A stretch of DNA of 64,000 nucleotides from Thermus thermophilus (GCF_019974155.1 NZ_AP025158.1:1-64000); one strand, 5' to 3'; positions 14,546 through 23,721 are shown, numbered from the stretch's first letter. Made by a program: numbers and translations. Notes: generated from the sequence alone by a model not told the origin.

Positions 14546-15172
14546 TTTTAGATCCTCGTCGCTGAGCCAGTCGGCCCACACCTCCAGGTGGGCGGCGTCC
14601 GCCACGGTGAGCACGGCGTTTTCCGGGTAGAGGATCCGGGTGATGGAGGTGTTTTGGATGTGGAAGCGGCGCCAGCTGTCCCCGGCCAGGTCTAGGGCGA
14701 GCTTGAGGGCGGCGCGGATGACGCCGCCGTGGGTGACCACGAGGTGGCGGCCGGGCGGCACCTCTTCCAAAAAAGCCTGAAGCCTTCGGGCCAGGTCGGC
14801 CATGCTCTCCCCGCCGGGCCTGCGGGCGTTCCAGGGGTCCTCGGCCGCTTCCGCCAAGAAGCCGGGAAACCGGGCCTCGGCCTCGGCCCGGGTCAGGCCA
14901 GCGAGCTCGCCCACGTGGATCTCCCGGAGAAGGGGCGTGGTGGCGATGGGGAGGCCGAGGACCTGGGCGAGGGGCTCGGCGGTCTGGCGAGCCCGCCGTA
15001 GGTCCGAGGCGTAAAGGCGGTCAAAGCTCACGCGGCTGCGGCTGAGGCGCTCGGCGAGGCGGAAGGCCTGCCCGATACCCACGGGGGAGAGGGGGATGTC
15101 CAGGTGCCCTTGGAAGCGCCGCTGAGCGTTCCACTCCGTCTCCCCGTGGCGGACGTACCAGATCTCCTTCAT
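14540..15172 (-). CDS. Histidine phosphatase (phosphoglycerate mutase-like)
   Basis: The protein is 210 aa. The RHG catalytic motif YVRHGETEWN is at the N-terminus. ASDLRRARQTAEP carries the conserved arginine, and LVVTHGGVIRA holds the second active-site histidine. Length and SMADLARRLQAFL fit the small cofactor-dependent phosphatase branch (GpmB/CobC/PhoE type) rather than glycolytic mutase. The substrate is unknown. The ATG at 15172 overlaps the purM stop by 4 nt, so it is co-transcribed with purM. The gene ends at the shared rRNA-operon terminator. Confidence 0.85.
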   Translation of the reverse strand: MKEIWYVRHGETEWNAQRRFQGHLDIPLSPVGIGQAFRLAERLSRSRVSFDRLYASDLRRARQTAEPLAQVLGLPIATTPLLREIHVGELAGLTRAEAEARFPGFLAEAAEDPWNARRPGGESMADLARRLQAFLEEVPPGRHLVVTHGGVIRAALKLALDLAGDSWRRFHIQNTSITRILYPENAVLTVADAAHLEVWADWLSDEDLKG

Positions 15173-16170
15173 ACCAGGCGGACGCCTTCTCCCGGGACCA
15201 CCCGGCCCACCAGGAAGCCCTCCACCAGTTTCAGGGCCTCCTCGGCGGCTTCCTGGGGGAGGATGAGTACCATGCCCAAGCCCATGTTGAACACCCGGTA
15301 CATCTCCTCCTCGGGGATGTCCCCCAGGCGCTGAAGGTAGGGGAAGACGGGGGGGATGGGCCAGCTTCCCCGCCGGACCTCCGCGCCGAGGCCCGGGGGC
15401 AGGGCCCGGGGCAGGTTCTCCGGGAGGCCTCCGCCGGTGATGTGGGCGGCGGCGTGGAGCTCCACCCCCGCTTCCCAAAGGAGGCGAAATTCTTTCAAGT
15501 AAGCCCGGTGGGGGCGGAGGAGGGCTTCTTTAAGGCTTTCGCCGAGCTCGGGGACGGGGGTGGAGAGGTCCTGGCCCGCCACCGCCTTGCGGATGAGGGA
15601 GTAGCCGTTGGTGTGGGGGCCGGAGGAGGGAAGGGCGAGGAGCACGTCCCCTTCCCGCACCCGCTCCGGCCCGAGGATGCGGCTCCGCTCCACCACGCCC
15701 ACCAGGGTGCCGGCGATATCCCAGGCGCCTTCCCGGTAGACGCCGGGCATCTCGGCGGTCTCCCCCCCTAAGAGGGGGATGCCGTGTGCGCGGCAGGCCT
15801 CGGCCAGGGAGGCGAGGAGGGCGGCCAACACCCCTTCGTCCAAGCGGCTTGCCGCCAGGTAGTCCAGGAAGAAAAGGGGCTCCGCCCCCTGGGCCAGGAG
15901 GTCGTTGACCGAGTGGTTGACCAGGTCAAAGCCGAGCCCCGAGACGTCCCCCGCTTCCAGGGCCAGGAGGGTTTTGGTGCCCACGCCGTCCGTGGTGGCC
16001 ACCAAAACCGGTTCCTCAAAGGCCTTGAGCCGGCTCGCGGCGTAAAGCCCGCCAAAGGCCCCCATGCCCCGCAGGACCTCGGGGGTGTAGGTGGCGGCGA
16101 TGGCCTCCCTGGCCCGCCTTAGGGCCTCGGCCTTGGCCTTGATGTGGACCCCGGCCTCCTCGTAGCGCAT
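15169..16170 (-). CDS. purM: Phosphoribosylformylglycinamidine cyclo-ligase (AIR synthetase)
   Basis: PurM closes FGAM to aminoimidazole ribotide with ATP in purine synthesis. The protein is 333 aa, slightly shorter than most PurM. Family motifs are VATTDGVGTKTLLA, GFDLVNHSVNDLLAQGAEPLFFLDY, LLGGETAEMPGVY, LPSSGPHTNGYSLIRK and AHITGGGLPENLPRALP. A TAGGAT hexamer seven bases before the ATG suggests a leaderless start overlapping the end of gatB. It is followed by the histidine phosphatase. Confidence 0.95.
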   Translation of the reverse strand: MRYEEAGVHIKAKAEALRRAREAIAATYTPEVLRGMGAFGGLYAASRLKAFEEPVLVATTDGVGTKTLLALEAGDVSGLGFDLVNHSVNDLLAQGAEPLFFLDYLAASRLDEGVLAALLASLAEACRAHGIPLLGGETAEMPGVYREGAWDIAGTLVGVVERSRILGPERVREGDVLLALPSSGPHTNGYSLIRKAVAGQDLSTPVPELGESLKEALLRPHRAYLKEFRLLWEAGVELHAAAHITGGGLPENLPRALPPGLGAEVRRGSWPIPPVFPYLQRLGDIPEEEMYRVFNMGLGMVLILPQEAAEEALKLVEGFLVGRVVPGEGVRLV

Positions 16171-16175
16171 CGGCC

Positions 16176-17585
16176 CTATCCTACCCCAAGGGCCTCGAGG
16201 AGGAGGCGGCGCACCAGGTCGGGCCGGGCCTGGCCCCGGGTCTTGCGCATCACCTGGCCCACGAGGGCGTCCAGGGCCTTGACCTTCCCTTGGCGGACGC
16301 TCTCCGCCGCCTCGGGCATGGCGGCGATGGCCTCGGCCACCAAGGCCTTCAGCGCCCCCTCGTCCGCCACTACCTTGAGCCCCCGCTCCCGCACCAGGGC
16401 CTCCGGGTCCTGGCCCTCGAGGACCTCGGGGAGGAGGCTTTTGGCCACCCGGCTCGTGACCTCTCCCCGCTCAAAGAGCCCCACGAGCCGGGCGAGGCCC
16501 TCGGGGGAGAGCCGGGTGTCCTCCAGGCGGAGGCCCCGCTCGTGGAGAAGCCCCGCCACGTCGGCGAGGAGCCAGTTGGCCAGGGCCTGGGGAGAGGCGA
16601 GGCCCAAGGGAAGGGCCTGGTCCAGGAAACGGGCGAGGGAGGGGGTGTAGGCCAGGACCTCGGCGTCCTTTTCCTTGATGCCTAGAGCGCGGTAGCGGGC
16701 CTCCTTCTCCCAGGGGAGCTCGGGAAGGCTTCGCCGCACCTCCTCAAGCCAGTCCCGGGGGATGGCCACCGGGGGCAGGTCGGGCTCGGGGAAGTAGCGG
16801 TAGTCGGCCTCCTCCTCCTTGGTGCGCATGGGGTAGGTTTTGCCGCTCCCCTCCTCAAAGCCCAGGGTCGCCTGCTTCACCTTCTCCCCCCGCCTTAGGA
16901 TCTCCGTCTGGCGGCGGATCTCGTACTCCAGGGCCCGTTGCACGCTCTTAAAGGAGTTGAGGTTTTTGATCTCCACCTTGGTGCCCAAAGGCTCCCCTAC
17001 CCGCCGCACGGAGACGTTGACGTCGGCCCGGAGCTTGCCCTCCTCGGGGGAGGCGTCCGAGATCCCCAGGGTCTGGACCAGGGCCTGGATGCGCTGGAGA
17101 AAGCGCCTGGCCTCCTCGGGGGTCTTGAGGTCGGGCTCGGTGACGAGCTCAATGAGGGGGCTTCCCGCCCGGTTGAGGTCCAAAAGGGTCCGCCCTTCCA
17201 GGTGGAGGCTTTTCCCCGCGTCCTCCTCCAGGTGGAGGCGCTTGATGCGCACCCTTCGCTCCCCCAAGGGCAGGCTTCCCCCCCGGCCCAAGGGGAGGTC
17301 ATACTGGCTGATCTGGTAGTTCTTGGGGAGGTCGGGGTAGAAGTAGTTCTTGCGGTGGAAGACGAGCCTTTCCGGCACCTCGGCCCCCAAGGCCAGGGCG
17401 AGCCTGAGGCCGTGCTCCACCGCCGCCCGGTTGGGCACGGGGAGGGCCCCCGGGAGGCCTAGACAGACCGGGCAGGTGTGGGTGTTGGGCTCCGCCCCGA
17501 AGTAGTCCGCCCGGCAGCCGCAGAACATCTTGGTGCGGGTCTTGAGGTGCAGGTGGACCTCGAGGCCGATGACGGCTTCGTACAT
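16176..17585 (-). CDS. gatB: Asp-tRNA(Asn)/Glu-tRNA(Gln) amidotransferase subunit B
   Basis: GatB is the kinase and transamidase subunit of GatCAB, which amidates misacylated tRNA. The 469-aa protein begins MYEAVIGLEVHLHLKTRTKMFCGC. It contains CPVCLGLPGALPVPN with zinc cysteines, KNYQISQYDLP, the RADVNVSVRR region, MRTKEEEADYRYFPEPDLPP, and the C-terminal YqeY-like helical tail ending MRKTRGQARPDLVRRLLLEAL. TAAACT seven bases before the ATG suggests a leaderless transcript. No gatA or gatC is in the window. Confidence 0.96.
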   Translation of the reverse strand: MYEAVIGLEVHLHLKTRTKMFCGCRADYFGAEPNTHTCPVCLGLPGALPVPNRAAVEHGLRLALALGAEVPERLVFHRKNYFYPDLPKNYQISQYDLPLGRGGSLPLGERRVRIKRLHLEEDAGKSLHLEGRTLLDLNRAGSPLIELVTEPDLKTPEEARRFLQRIQALVQTLGISDASPEEGKLRADVNVSVRRVGEPLGTKVEIKNLNSFKSVQRALEYEIRRQTEILRRGEKVKQATLGFEEGSGKTYPMRTKEEEADYRYFPEPDLPPVAIPRDWLEEVRRSLPELPWEKEARYRALGIKEKDAEVLAYTPSLARFLDQALPLGLASPQALANWLLADVAGLLHERGLRLEDTRLSPEGLARLVGLFERGEVTSRVAKSLLPEVLEGQDPEALVRERGLKVVADEGALKALVAEAIAAMPEAAESVRQGKVKALDALVGQVMRKTRGQARPDLVRRLLLEALGVG

Positions 17586-17595
17586 CGGGGAAAGT

Positions 17596-18681
17596 TTACC
17601 GCCTGGCGCCCTCGGGCGCGCCCGCGAGCCTCATGAACTCCTTGGGGTCCACGGCCCTGGCGAGCCCCATCTCGTAGGTGATGAGCTTGCGCTTGTACAG
17701 GTCGGCGAGGCAGGCGTCCATGGTGATCATCCCGTACTGGCCGCCCGTCTGGATCACGCTCCTTAACTGGTGGCTCTTCCCCTCCCGGATGAGGGCCCTC
17801 ACGGCCGGGGTGGCGATCATGAGCTCGTAGGCCAGGACCCGCCCGCCGCCAAAGGCCTTGGGCAGGAGTTGTTGCGTGAGGACGGCCACCAGGTTGTTGG
17901 AGAGCTGCACCCGGACCTGTTCCTGCTGGGCCTCCGGGAAGACGTCCACGATGCGGTCTACCGTTTCCGGGGCGGAGTTGGTGTGGAGGGTGCCCATGAC
18001 CAGGTGCCCCGTCTCGGCGGCGGTGATGGCGGCGGCGATGGTCTCGTAGTCCCGCATCTCCCCCACGAGGATCACGTCCGGGGCCTGGCGGAGGACGCTG
18101 CGGAGCGCCTTGTGGAAGCTCTTGGTGTCGGAGCCGATCTCCCGTTGGTTCACGATGGCCCGTTTGTGCTTGTGGAAGAACTCTATGGGGTCCTCAATGG
18201 TGACGATGTGGCAGGCCTTGCGTTCGTTGATGTAGTCGATCATGGCGGCCAGGGTGGTGCTCTTGCCCGACCCTGTGGGCCCCGTGACCAGGACGAGGCC
18301 CCGGGGGCTCATGGCGATGTCGGCGATGACCTTGGGGAGGCCGAGCTCCTCAAAGCTCTTCACGGTGCTCGGCACCACCCTCAAGACCCCCCCCACGCTC
18401 CCCCGTTGCAGGAAGACGTTGACCCGGTACCGCCCCTTCCCGGGGAGGCTGAAGGAGAAGTCCAGCTCCTTCTCCTCCTCAAAGATCCGCTGCTGCTTCT
18501 CGTCCATGAGGGCGTACATGAGGCGGCGGGTCTCCTGGGGGGTGAGGGGCTCGTACTCCGTGGGGTGGAACTCCCCGTCGATCTTCAGCATGGGGGGCAG
18601 GCCCACGGTGATCACCAGGTCGCTCGCCCCCCGCTCCACCGCAAGCGCCAAAAGGTCCACCACGTCCGGGGTTTTGGCCAT
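17596..18681 (-). CDS. pilT: Type IV pilus retraction ATPase PilT
   Basis: PilT is a hexameric ATPase that depolymerises type IV pili, which drives twitching and, in Thermus, pilus dynamics linked to DNA uptake. The 361-aa protein has the N-terminal PAS-like domain, Walker A GPTGSGKSTT near residue 137, Asp box IVTIEDPIEF, Walker B LVGEMRDYET, His box GTLHTNSAPETVDRIVD, and the PilT C-terminal MITMDACLADLYKRKLIT. It starts at ATG 18681 after AAAGGAGG and lies 12 nt downstream of pilF in one operon. Confidence 0.95.
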   Translation of the reverse strand: MAKTPDVVDLLALAVERGASDLVITVGLPPMLKIDGEFHPTEYEPLTPQETRRLMYALMDEKQQRIFEEEKELDFSFSLPGKGRYRVNVFLQRGSVGGVLRVVPSTVKSFEELGLPKVIADIAMSPRGLVLVTGPTGSGKSTTLAAMIDYINERKACHIVTIEDPIEFFHKHKRAIVNQREIGSDTKSFHKALRSVLRQAPDVILVGEMRDYETIAAAITAAETGHLVMGTLHTNSAPETVDRIVDVFPEAQQEQVRVQLSNNLVAVLTQQLLPKAFGGGRVLAYELMIATPAVRALIREGKSHQLRSVIQTGGQYGMITMDACLADLYKRKLITYEMGLARAVDPKEFMRLAGAPEGARR

Positions 18682-18693
18682 CGCTTTCCTCCT

Positions 18694-21363
18694 TTACTCA
18701 ATGGTACGCGCCAGGACCTCCTCGAGGGTGGTGATCCCTTGGAGGGCCTTGTAGAGGCCGTCCTCCCTCAGGGTTTTCATCCCCTTCCTCCGGGCGATCT
18801 CCTTGATCTCCGTGGCCGACTTCCCCGCCACGATGGCGTGGCGGATCTCGTCGTCCACCACCAAAAGCTCGTGGATGGCGTAGCGGCCCTTGTAGCCGGT
18901 GCCGCCGCACCGCTCGCACCCCATGCCCTTATAGAGCCTGGCCCCTTGGATCTCCGCCTCGGAAAGCCCAAGGCGCCTTAGGGTCTCGGGGTCCGGCTTG
19001 ACCTCCACCTTGCAGTGCTCGCATACCCTGCGCACCAGGCGCTGGGAGAGGACGCCGATGAGGGCAGCGGAGATGTTAAAGGGTTCCACCCCCATCTCGT
19101 CCAGGCGGGTGATGGCCTGGGCGGCGTCGTTGGTGTGCAGGGTGGCGATGACGAGGTGGCCGGTGAGGGCGGCCTCGGTGGCGATCTTGGCCGTCTCGGA
19201 GTCCCGGATCTCCCCTACCATGATGATGTCCGGGTCCTGCCTGAGGAAGGCCCTTAGCGCCCGGGCGAAGGTGAGGCCCGCCTGCGGGTTCACCTGGGTC
19301 TGGTTGATGCCCGGGATCTCGTACTCCACGGGGTCCTCAATGGTCTGGGTGTTCTTGTCGGGGGTGGCGATGCGCTTCAGGATGGAGAAGGTGGTGAAGC
19401 TCTTGCCTGACCCTGTGGGCCCGGTGATGAGGAAGATGCCGTAGGGTTTGGAGATCACCTCCTTAAAGCGTTCAAACACCCCCGGGGCGAAGCCAAGCTC
19501 CTCGATCTCGGGGATGTCCGAGGCCTTCTTGAGCAGGCGCATCACCGCCTTCTCCCCGTAGACCGTGGGCAGGGTGGAAAGCCGGAGGTCCACGTCTATG
19601 GCCCCCTCCCGGTAGCGCACCCGTCCGTCCTGGGGGAGGCGCTTCTCGGCGATGTTGAGCCCGCCCATGATCTTGACCACGGAGATCACCGCGTTTAGCG
19701 CCCCCTTGGGTAGGGTGCTGTACGGCCGCAGGGCGCCGTCAATCCGGAGGCGCACCTGGACGTCGTTCTGCCTGGGCTCAATGTGGATGTCGGAGGCGTC
19801 CTGGAGGTAGGCCTCCCGGATCACCTGCTTCACGAACTTCTGGGCGGCGCTCTCGTCCAGCTCCAGGGGGCTTGCGACCTCCTCCTCCGCCTGCTTTTTG
19901 GCGAATTCCTTGGCGATCTCCGAGAGCTCGGCCTTGCCGTAGAAGCGCTCAATGAGCTTGGTGATGGCGGCCTCCGTGGCCACGGCGGGGGCCACCTCGT
20001 GGTCCAGGCCCTTCCTCTTGAGGGCGAGGCGCACGTCGTCCAGGGCCAGGATGTTCCTCGGGTCCTTCATCAGGAGGACGAGGCGGTCTCCCTCGAGGCG
20101 GTGGGGGAAGACCCCATAGCGGCGGCACAGGTCCTCCGGGAGGAGGAGGGAGGCGCCGGGATCGGGGGGGTCCTCCTCGGGGTCAACGTAGGGGTAGCCC
20201 AGCTGGGTGGCCACCGCCTGGGCCAGGGCCTCGGGCCTGAGCTTCCCCGACTGGACCAGGGTGTCCTCCAGCCGGCCTCCGCCCTGCCTTTGCTTCTTCA
20301 GGGCCTCCTCCACGTCCTCGGGGCGGGCGAGGCCGAGCTCCACCAGGATCTCCCCCAAAGACTTGGCCCGAGGCAGGCCTTTCTGCACCTCCAGGGCTTC
20401 TTTCAGCGCCTCCCGGGAGAGCTTGCCCTCCTGGACCAGGACCTCCCCCAGGCGGTTCTTCTGCGGGTAGGCCCGGCGGAAGAGCTCCTCCCAGGCCTGG
20501 GGGAGGGTGAGGTAGAAGCGGACGGGCCGATTGAGGAGTTGGGCCACCGTCTCCTTGTGCCGGGGGTCGGAGAGGACCACCTCCACCTTCCCGTTTCGGA
20601 AGCCGATGGGCACGGCGCCGTAGCGCAGGGCATCGGAGCGGAGGAGGAGGAGGGCGGCGGAAGGGTCGGGGGCGATCCCCTCGGTGCTTTCCATAAACTC
20701 CAGCCCCTTCTGCTCCGCCAAAGCCCGGTAAAGGGCCTCCTCGGGGAGCCCCTTCCGCACCAGGATCCGCCCGAGGAGGTCCCCCGTCTTCTCCTGTTCC
20801 ACCAAGGCCTCCTCCAGGGCCTCGCGGGAGATCCACCCCTTTTGCAGGAGGAGCTCCCCGAGCTTGAGCTCCTTCTGGCCCTCGCCCGAAGGCGGCGGGG
20901 GGACGGGGAGGCCGAGCTCCGGGTAGTGCTTGGCCAGGGCGTAGAGGAAGGCGCTTTTGGTGGTCTGGTATGGCTCCACCACGAGCCCCGTGAGGTCCTC
21001 CACCTCCTCGAGGCTCAGGGTGTCCAGGGGGTTGAGGAAGGCCACCCGCACCACCCCCGCCTCCTCGTCCAGGGCGAAGGGGATGGCCTTGAGTTCTTTG
21101 GCCTTTTCCGCGGGAAGGAGGGCCTTGGCCTTGGGGGGGATCTCCACTTGGGGGAGCTCCACCAGGGGGATGCCGAAGTGGTCCTCAATGGTCTGGGCGA
21201 TCCTCCGCTCGGAGAGGAGGCCCATGTCCACCAGGACCTCGGCCAAGGAGCCCCCCACCTCCCGGTGCCGTTCCAAGGCCCGCTGCAGTTCCTCGTCCGT
21301 GAGGAGCCCGGCGTCCAAGAGGGCCGCCCCGAGCCTTTTGTCCCCTATGGTGAGCACGCTCAT
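18694..21363 (-). CDS. pilF: Type IV pilus assembly / DNA-uptake ATPase PilF
   Basis: PilF powers pilus extension and is essential for natural transformation in T. thermophilus. The 889-aa protein carries three successive N-terminal GSPII (MshEN) modules, roughly residues 1-150, 160-310 and 310-460, whereas most PilB have one. The ATPase core has Walker A GPTGSGKSFTT near 654, Walker B IIMVGEIRDSET and ATLHTNDAAQAITRLDEMG. A tetracysteine zinc site is formed by CEHC and CERC near 781-818. It overlaps the upstream YqeG-like gene by 4 nt and precedes pilT. Confidence 0.96.
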   Translation of the reverse strand: MSVLTIGDKRLGAALLDAGLLTDEELQRALERHREVGGSLAEVLVDMGLLSERRIAQTIEDHFGIPLVELPQVEIPPKAKALLPAEKAKELKAIPFALDEEAGVVRVAFLNPLDTLSLEEVEDLTGLVVEPYQTTKSAFLYALAKHYPELGLPVPPPPSGEGQKELKLGELLLQKGWISREALEEALVEQEKTGDLLGRILVRKGLPEEALYRALAEQKGLEFMESTEGIAPDPSAALLLLRSDALRYGAVPIGFRNGKVEVVLSDPRHKETVAQLLNRPVRFYLTLPQAWEELFRRAYPQKNRLGEVLVQEGKLSREALKEALEVQKGLPRAKSLGEILVELGLARPEDVEEALKKQRQGGGRLEDTLVQSGKLRPEALAQAVATQLGYPYVDPEEDPPDPGASLLLPEDLCRRYGVFPHRLEGDRLVLLMKDPRNILALDDVRLALKRKGLDHEVAPAVATEAAITKLIERFYGKAELSEIAKEFAKKQAEEEVASPLELDESAAQKFVKQVIREAYLQDASDIHIEPRQNDVQVRLRIDGALRPYSTLPKGALNAVISVVKIMGGLNIAEKRLPQDGRVRYREGAIDVDLRLSTLPTVYGEKAVMRLLKKASDIPEIEELGFAPGVFERFKEVISKPYGIFLITGPTGSGKSFTTFSILKRIATPDKNTQTIEDPVEYEIPGINQTQVNPQAGLTFARALRAFLRQDPDIIMVGEIRDSETAKIATEAALTGHLVIATLHTNDAAQAITRLDEMGVEPFNISAALIGVLSQRLVRRVCEHCKVEVKPDPETLRRLGLSEAEIQGARLYKGMGCERCGGTGYKGRYAIHELLVVDDEIRHAIVAGKSATEIKEIARRKGMKTLREDGLYKALQGITTLEEVLARTIE

Positions 21364-21845
21364 CTCGTCGCACCCCCTCGAGGCCTCCTAAAGGGAGCTT
21401 CCAGCATGCGTATGAAGCGGGTGTAAAAGAACTCCCGCTCCCGCAAGGGGGGGACCAGGACGGTGTAGGCCCCCACCAGGTTGCCCCCGAGGACGTCGGT
21501 GAAGACCTGGTCCCCCACCGCCGCCACCTCCCGGGCGGGCAGGCCCAGGGCTTTGAGCGCCTTGCGGAAGCCGAGCCAGGGTTTGAGGGCGGGGGCGTGG
21601 CCGGGGAGGTCCAGGAGGCGCTGCACGCGGGCGAAGCGCTCGGGGAGGGCGTTGGAGAGGAGGTAGACGGGCACCGCCCCCTTCAGGTCCGAAAGCCACG
21701 CTCGGTAGGCCTCCGGAAGGTCCTCCTCCCCGTAGGGGAGGAGGGTGTTGTCCAGGTCCAGGATCACCCCCTTGAGGCCCCGGGCCTTAAGCCACGCCGG
21801 GGTGAGGTGGAGGAGGGAGGGGAGGACCTCCCGGGGGAAGAGCAT
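21360..21845 (-). CDS. YqeG-family HAD phosphatase
   Basis: The protein is 161 aa. HAD motif I is GVILDLDNTLLPYGEE; motif II is YLLSNALPERF; motif III is KPWLGFRKAL; motif IV is VAAVGDQVFTDVLGGN. This matches the YqeG / PGPase (phosphatidylglycerophosphatase-like) HAD-IIIA family. It overlaps pilF by 4 nt at its 3' end. CACAAT six bases before the ATG may be a -10, and a GGAG site overlaps the spacer. Confidence 0.88.
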   Translation of the reverse strand: MLFPREVLPSLLHLTPAWLKARGLKGVILDLDNTLLPYGEEDLPEAYRAWLSDLKGAVPVYLLSNALPERFARVQRLLDLPGHAPALKPWLGFRKALKALGLPAREVAAVGDQVFTDVLGGNLVGAYTVLVPPLREREFFYTRFIRMLEAPFRRPRGGATR

Positions 21846-21879
21846 GCCTCCATTGTGCCACGGGCTCCTGTACGCCGCC

Positions 21880-22608
21880 TTAACGGGGAGGAAGCATGAC
21901 GAGGCCCCACATCCTGCCCGTCCTCCCCCGGTCCCGGCGGTGGGAGAAGAGGTTGGGGGCGCAGTGGGTGCAAAGCCCCACCCGGTAGATCCGCTCCTCC
22001 TTAAGCCCCGCCCGCCGCGCCTGGAGGAGGAGGGCCTTTTCCAGGTCCAAGAGGTACTTCCCCGGGGCGGCGGGGTCCTCGCGGAAGGTGAAAAGCCCCG
22101 CCTCGGCGAAGCGGGCCGCCACCTCCTCGCCCACCTGGTAGCACGCCCCCCCGATTCCGGGGCCGATGGCCAGGTGGACCTCCGTGGGGTCCAGGCGGTA
22201 GACCGCCTCGAGGCGCTCCAGGGCCTTGGGCAGGATCCCCCCCACCACCCCGCGCCAGCCGGCGTGCAGGGCCCCCACGGCCCCCTTCGGGTGGTAGAGG
22301 AGGAGGGGGTAGCAGTCGGCCACCCCCACCCGGAGGAGAAGGCCGGGGGTGCGGGTGAGGAGGCCGTCCCCCTCCCAAAGCCCCGGCCCCTCCACCGGGT
22401 GGACCTCCGTGCCGTGGACCTGGCGGAGGCCCGCCACGGGCGGATGGCCGAAGGCCGCGAGCACCCGGCGTTGGTTCTCGGCCACCCTCTCGGGGTCGTC
22501 CCCGGTGGCGGCGGAGAGGTTGAGGCTGCGGAAGGGCCCCTCGGAGACCCCGCCTTCCCGGGTGGTGAAGCCGTGGGGCACCGGGAGGGGGGTGCGCAGG
22601 AGGGTCAC
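21880..22608 (-). CDS. pgeF: Multicopper-polyphenol-oxidase/laccase-domain protein (PgeF/YfiH family)
   Basis: The protein is 242 aa. The family motifs are HGFTTREGGVSEG, LRQVHGTEVH, GVADCYPLLL, GALHAGWRGVVGGI, AIGPGIGGACYQVG and LCTHCAPNLFSHRRD, including the Cys/His zinc triad. Members include the peptidoglycan editing factor PgeF and purine nucleoside phosphorylase-like enzymes, so the exact activity is uncertain. It is coupled to surE by a 4-nt overlap. Confidence 0.88.
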   Translation of the reverse strand: MTLLRTPLPVPHGFTTREGGVSEGPFRSLNLSAATGDDPERVAENQRRVLAAFGHPPVAGLRQVHGTEVHPVEGPGLWEGDGLLTRTPGLLLRVGVADCYPLLLYHPKGAVGALHAGWRGVVGGILPKALERLEAVYRLDPTEVHLAIGPGIGGACYQVGEEVAARFAEAGLFTFREDPAAPGKYLLDLEKALLLQARRAGLKEERIYRVGLCTHCAPNLFSHRRDRGRTGRMWGLVMLPPR

Positions 22609-23360
22609 GGGGCCACCTCCTCCAAAAGGCCTGAAAGCGCCTCGAGGAAGCCGTGGGCAGTGAGGTCCAGGCTCACCGGGGTTACGGAAACGTACCCCCG
22701 CCGCACCGCCCAGAGGTCCGTCCCCTCCTCCTCCTCCCCGGCGGGGGTGCCGGTGATCCAGTAGTAGGGCTTGCCCTCCGGGTCCAGCCGCTCCACCACC
22801 TGGTCCTCAAAGCGGTGGGTGGAAAGGCGGGTGACCAGGAGGCCTTTGGGCCTCGAGGCGGGGAAGTTCACGTTGAGGAGCACCCCCGGGGGCAGGCCCC
22901 GTTCCCCCACGGCCCGGGCGATGGCGAGGGCCCAGCGGGCGGCCTCCTGGAAGTCCAGGACCTCCCCCGAGGTGTCCAGGCTGAAGGCGATGGAGGGGAT
23001 CCCCAAGGAGGCCCCCTCGAGGGCCGCGGCCACCGTCCCCGAGTGGGTGAGGTCCAGGCCCAGGTTCACCCCCAGGTTGATCCCCGAGACCACCAGGTCC
23101 GGCCGGCCCAGGAGGTGGACGCCCAGGACCACGCAGTCGGCGGGCGTCCCGTCCACCCGGTAGGCGGGGATCTCCCCAAAGCCGGCGCTTTGGGTGTGCT
23201 TGAAACGCAAGGGGCGGCGGACGGTGATCCCGTGGCCCACGGCCGACTGCTCCATGTCCGGGGCCACCACGAACACCTCCCCCAGCGCCCGCATGGCGAG
23301 GCCCAGGGCCTTGATGCCCGGGGAGAAGATGCCGTCGTCGTTGGAGACCAGGATGCGCAT
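22605..23360 (-). CDS. surE: 5'/3'-nucleotidase SurE
   Basis: SurE is a survival-protein family nucleotidase acting on nucleoside monophosphates. The protein is 251 aa from ATG 23360. The N-terminal metal site MRILVSNDDGIFSPGI is diagnostic, with VVAPDMEQSAVGHGIT, GTPADCVVLGVH and VSGINLGVNLGLDLTHSGTVAAA. The C-terminus keeps RRGYVSVTPVSLDLT. A longer frame to 23528 runs through the csp terminator and is rejected. GGAGG lies just before the ATG. Confidence 0.95.
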   Translation of the reverse strand: MRILVSNDDGIFSPGIKALGLAMRALGEVFVVAPDMEQSAVGHGITVRRPLRFKHTQSAGFGEIPAYRVDGTPADCVVLGVHLLGRPDLVVSGINLGVNLGLDLTHSGTVAAALEGASLGIPSIAFSLDTSGEVLDFQEAARWALAIARAVGERGLPPGVLLNVNFPASRPKGLLVTRLSTHRFEDQVVERLDPEGKPYYWITGTPAGEEEEGTDLWAVRRGYVSVTPVSLDLTAHGFLEALSGLLEEVAP

Positions 23361-23376
23361 GGCCCCTCCATGATAG

Positions 23377-23402
23377 GAAAAGCCCCCCAACTGGGGGGCT
23401 TT
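23377..23402 (-). terminator. Terminator of the cold-shock gene
   Basis: A 10-bp stem AAAGCCCCCC (23379-23388) / GGGGGGCTTT (23393-23402) with a 4-nt loop is read on the minus strand, followed by TTTTCC. It separates csp from surE. Confidence 0.85.
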
Positions 23403-23418
23403 AGGGGCAGTCCTCTCG

Positions 23419-23625
23419 TTAGAGGCGCCGGACCCGTCTGGCCTGGGGGCCCTTGCCGTTGCGGCCCGGCTCCACCTCAAACGCCACGCGCTCCCCCTCG
23501 TTGAGGGTGCGGAAGCCATCGGCCTCAATGGCCGAGAAGTGTACGAACACGTCGGGACCTTCCTCCTGCTGGATGAAACCGTAGCCTTTTTCCGCGTTGA
23601 ACCACTTTACGATGCCTTCGTTCAT
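23419..23625 (-). CDS. Cold-shock domain RNA-binding protein
   Basis: The 68-aa protein starts [23 protein letters not shown]1 is KGYGFI and RNP2 is VFVHFSAIE. It ends [12 protein letters not shown]. Such proteins melt RNA structure and act as RNA chaperones or antiterminators. The gene is monocistronic, with its own promoter and terminator. AAGGAG sits before the ATG and the leader is about 50 nt, so this gene is leadered. The upstream region was cut by an IS. Confidence 0.95.
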   Translation of the reverse strand: MNEGIVKWFNAEKGYGFIQQEEGPDVFVHFSAIEADGFRTLNEGERVAFEVEPGRNGKGPQARRVRRL

Positions 23626-23679
23626 GCCTACTCCTTCAAATCCCTTTCCAAACCCATCTTTGGCTTCGGAAAGTAGCTT

Positions 23680-23708
23680 ATTGTTGCACGCGCCCAAGCA
23701 AAAGTCAA
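23680..23708 (-). promoter_or_regulatory. Promoter of the cold-shock gene
   Basis: On the minus strand TTGACT (23703-23708) and AACAAT (23680-23685) are separated by 17 bp. The -35 lies only 4 bp from the left target duplication of the IS4-family element. Confidence 0.75.
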
Positions 23709-23711
23709 CCC

Positions 23712-23721
23712 CTCCCCCTTG
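23712..23721. repeat. Target-site duplication, left copy (IS4-family copy 1)
   Basis: CTCCCCCTTG precedes the left inverted repeat and is repeated exactly at 24896-24905. Confidence 0.92.
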
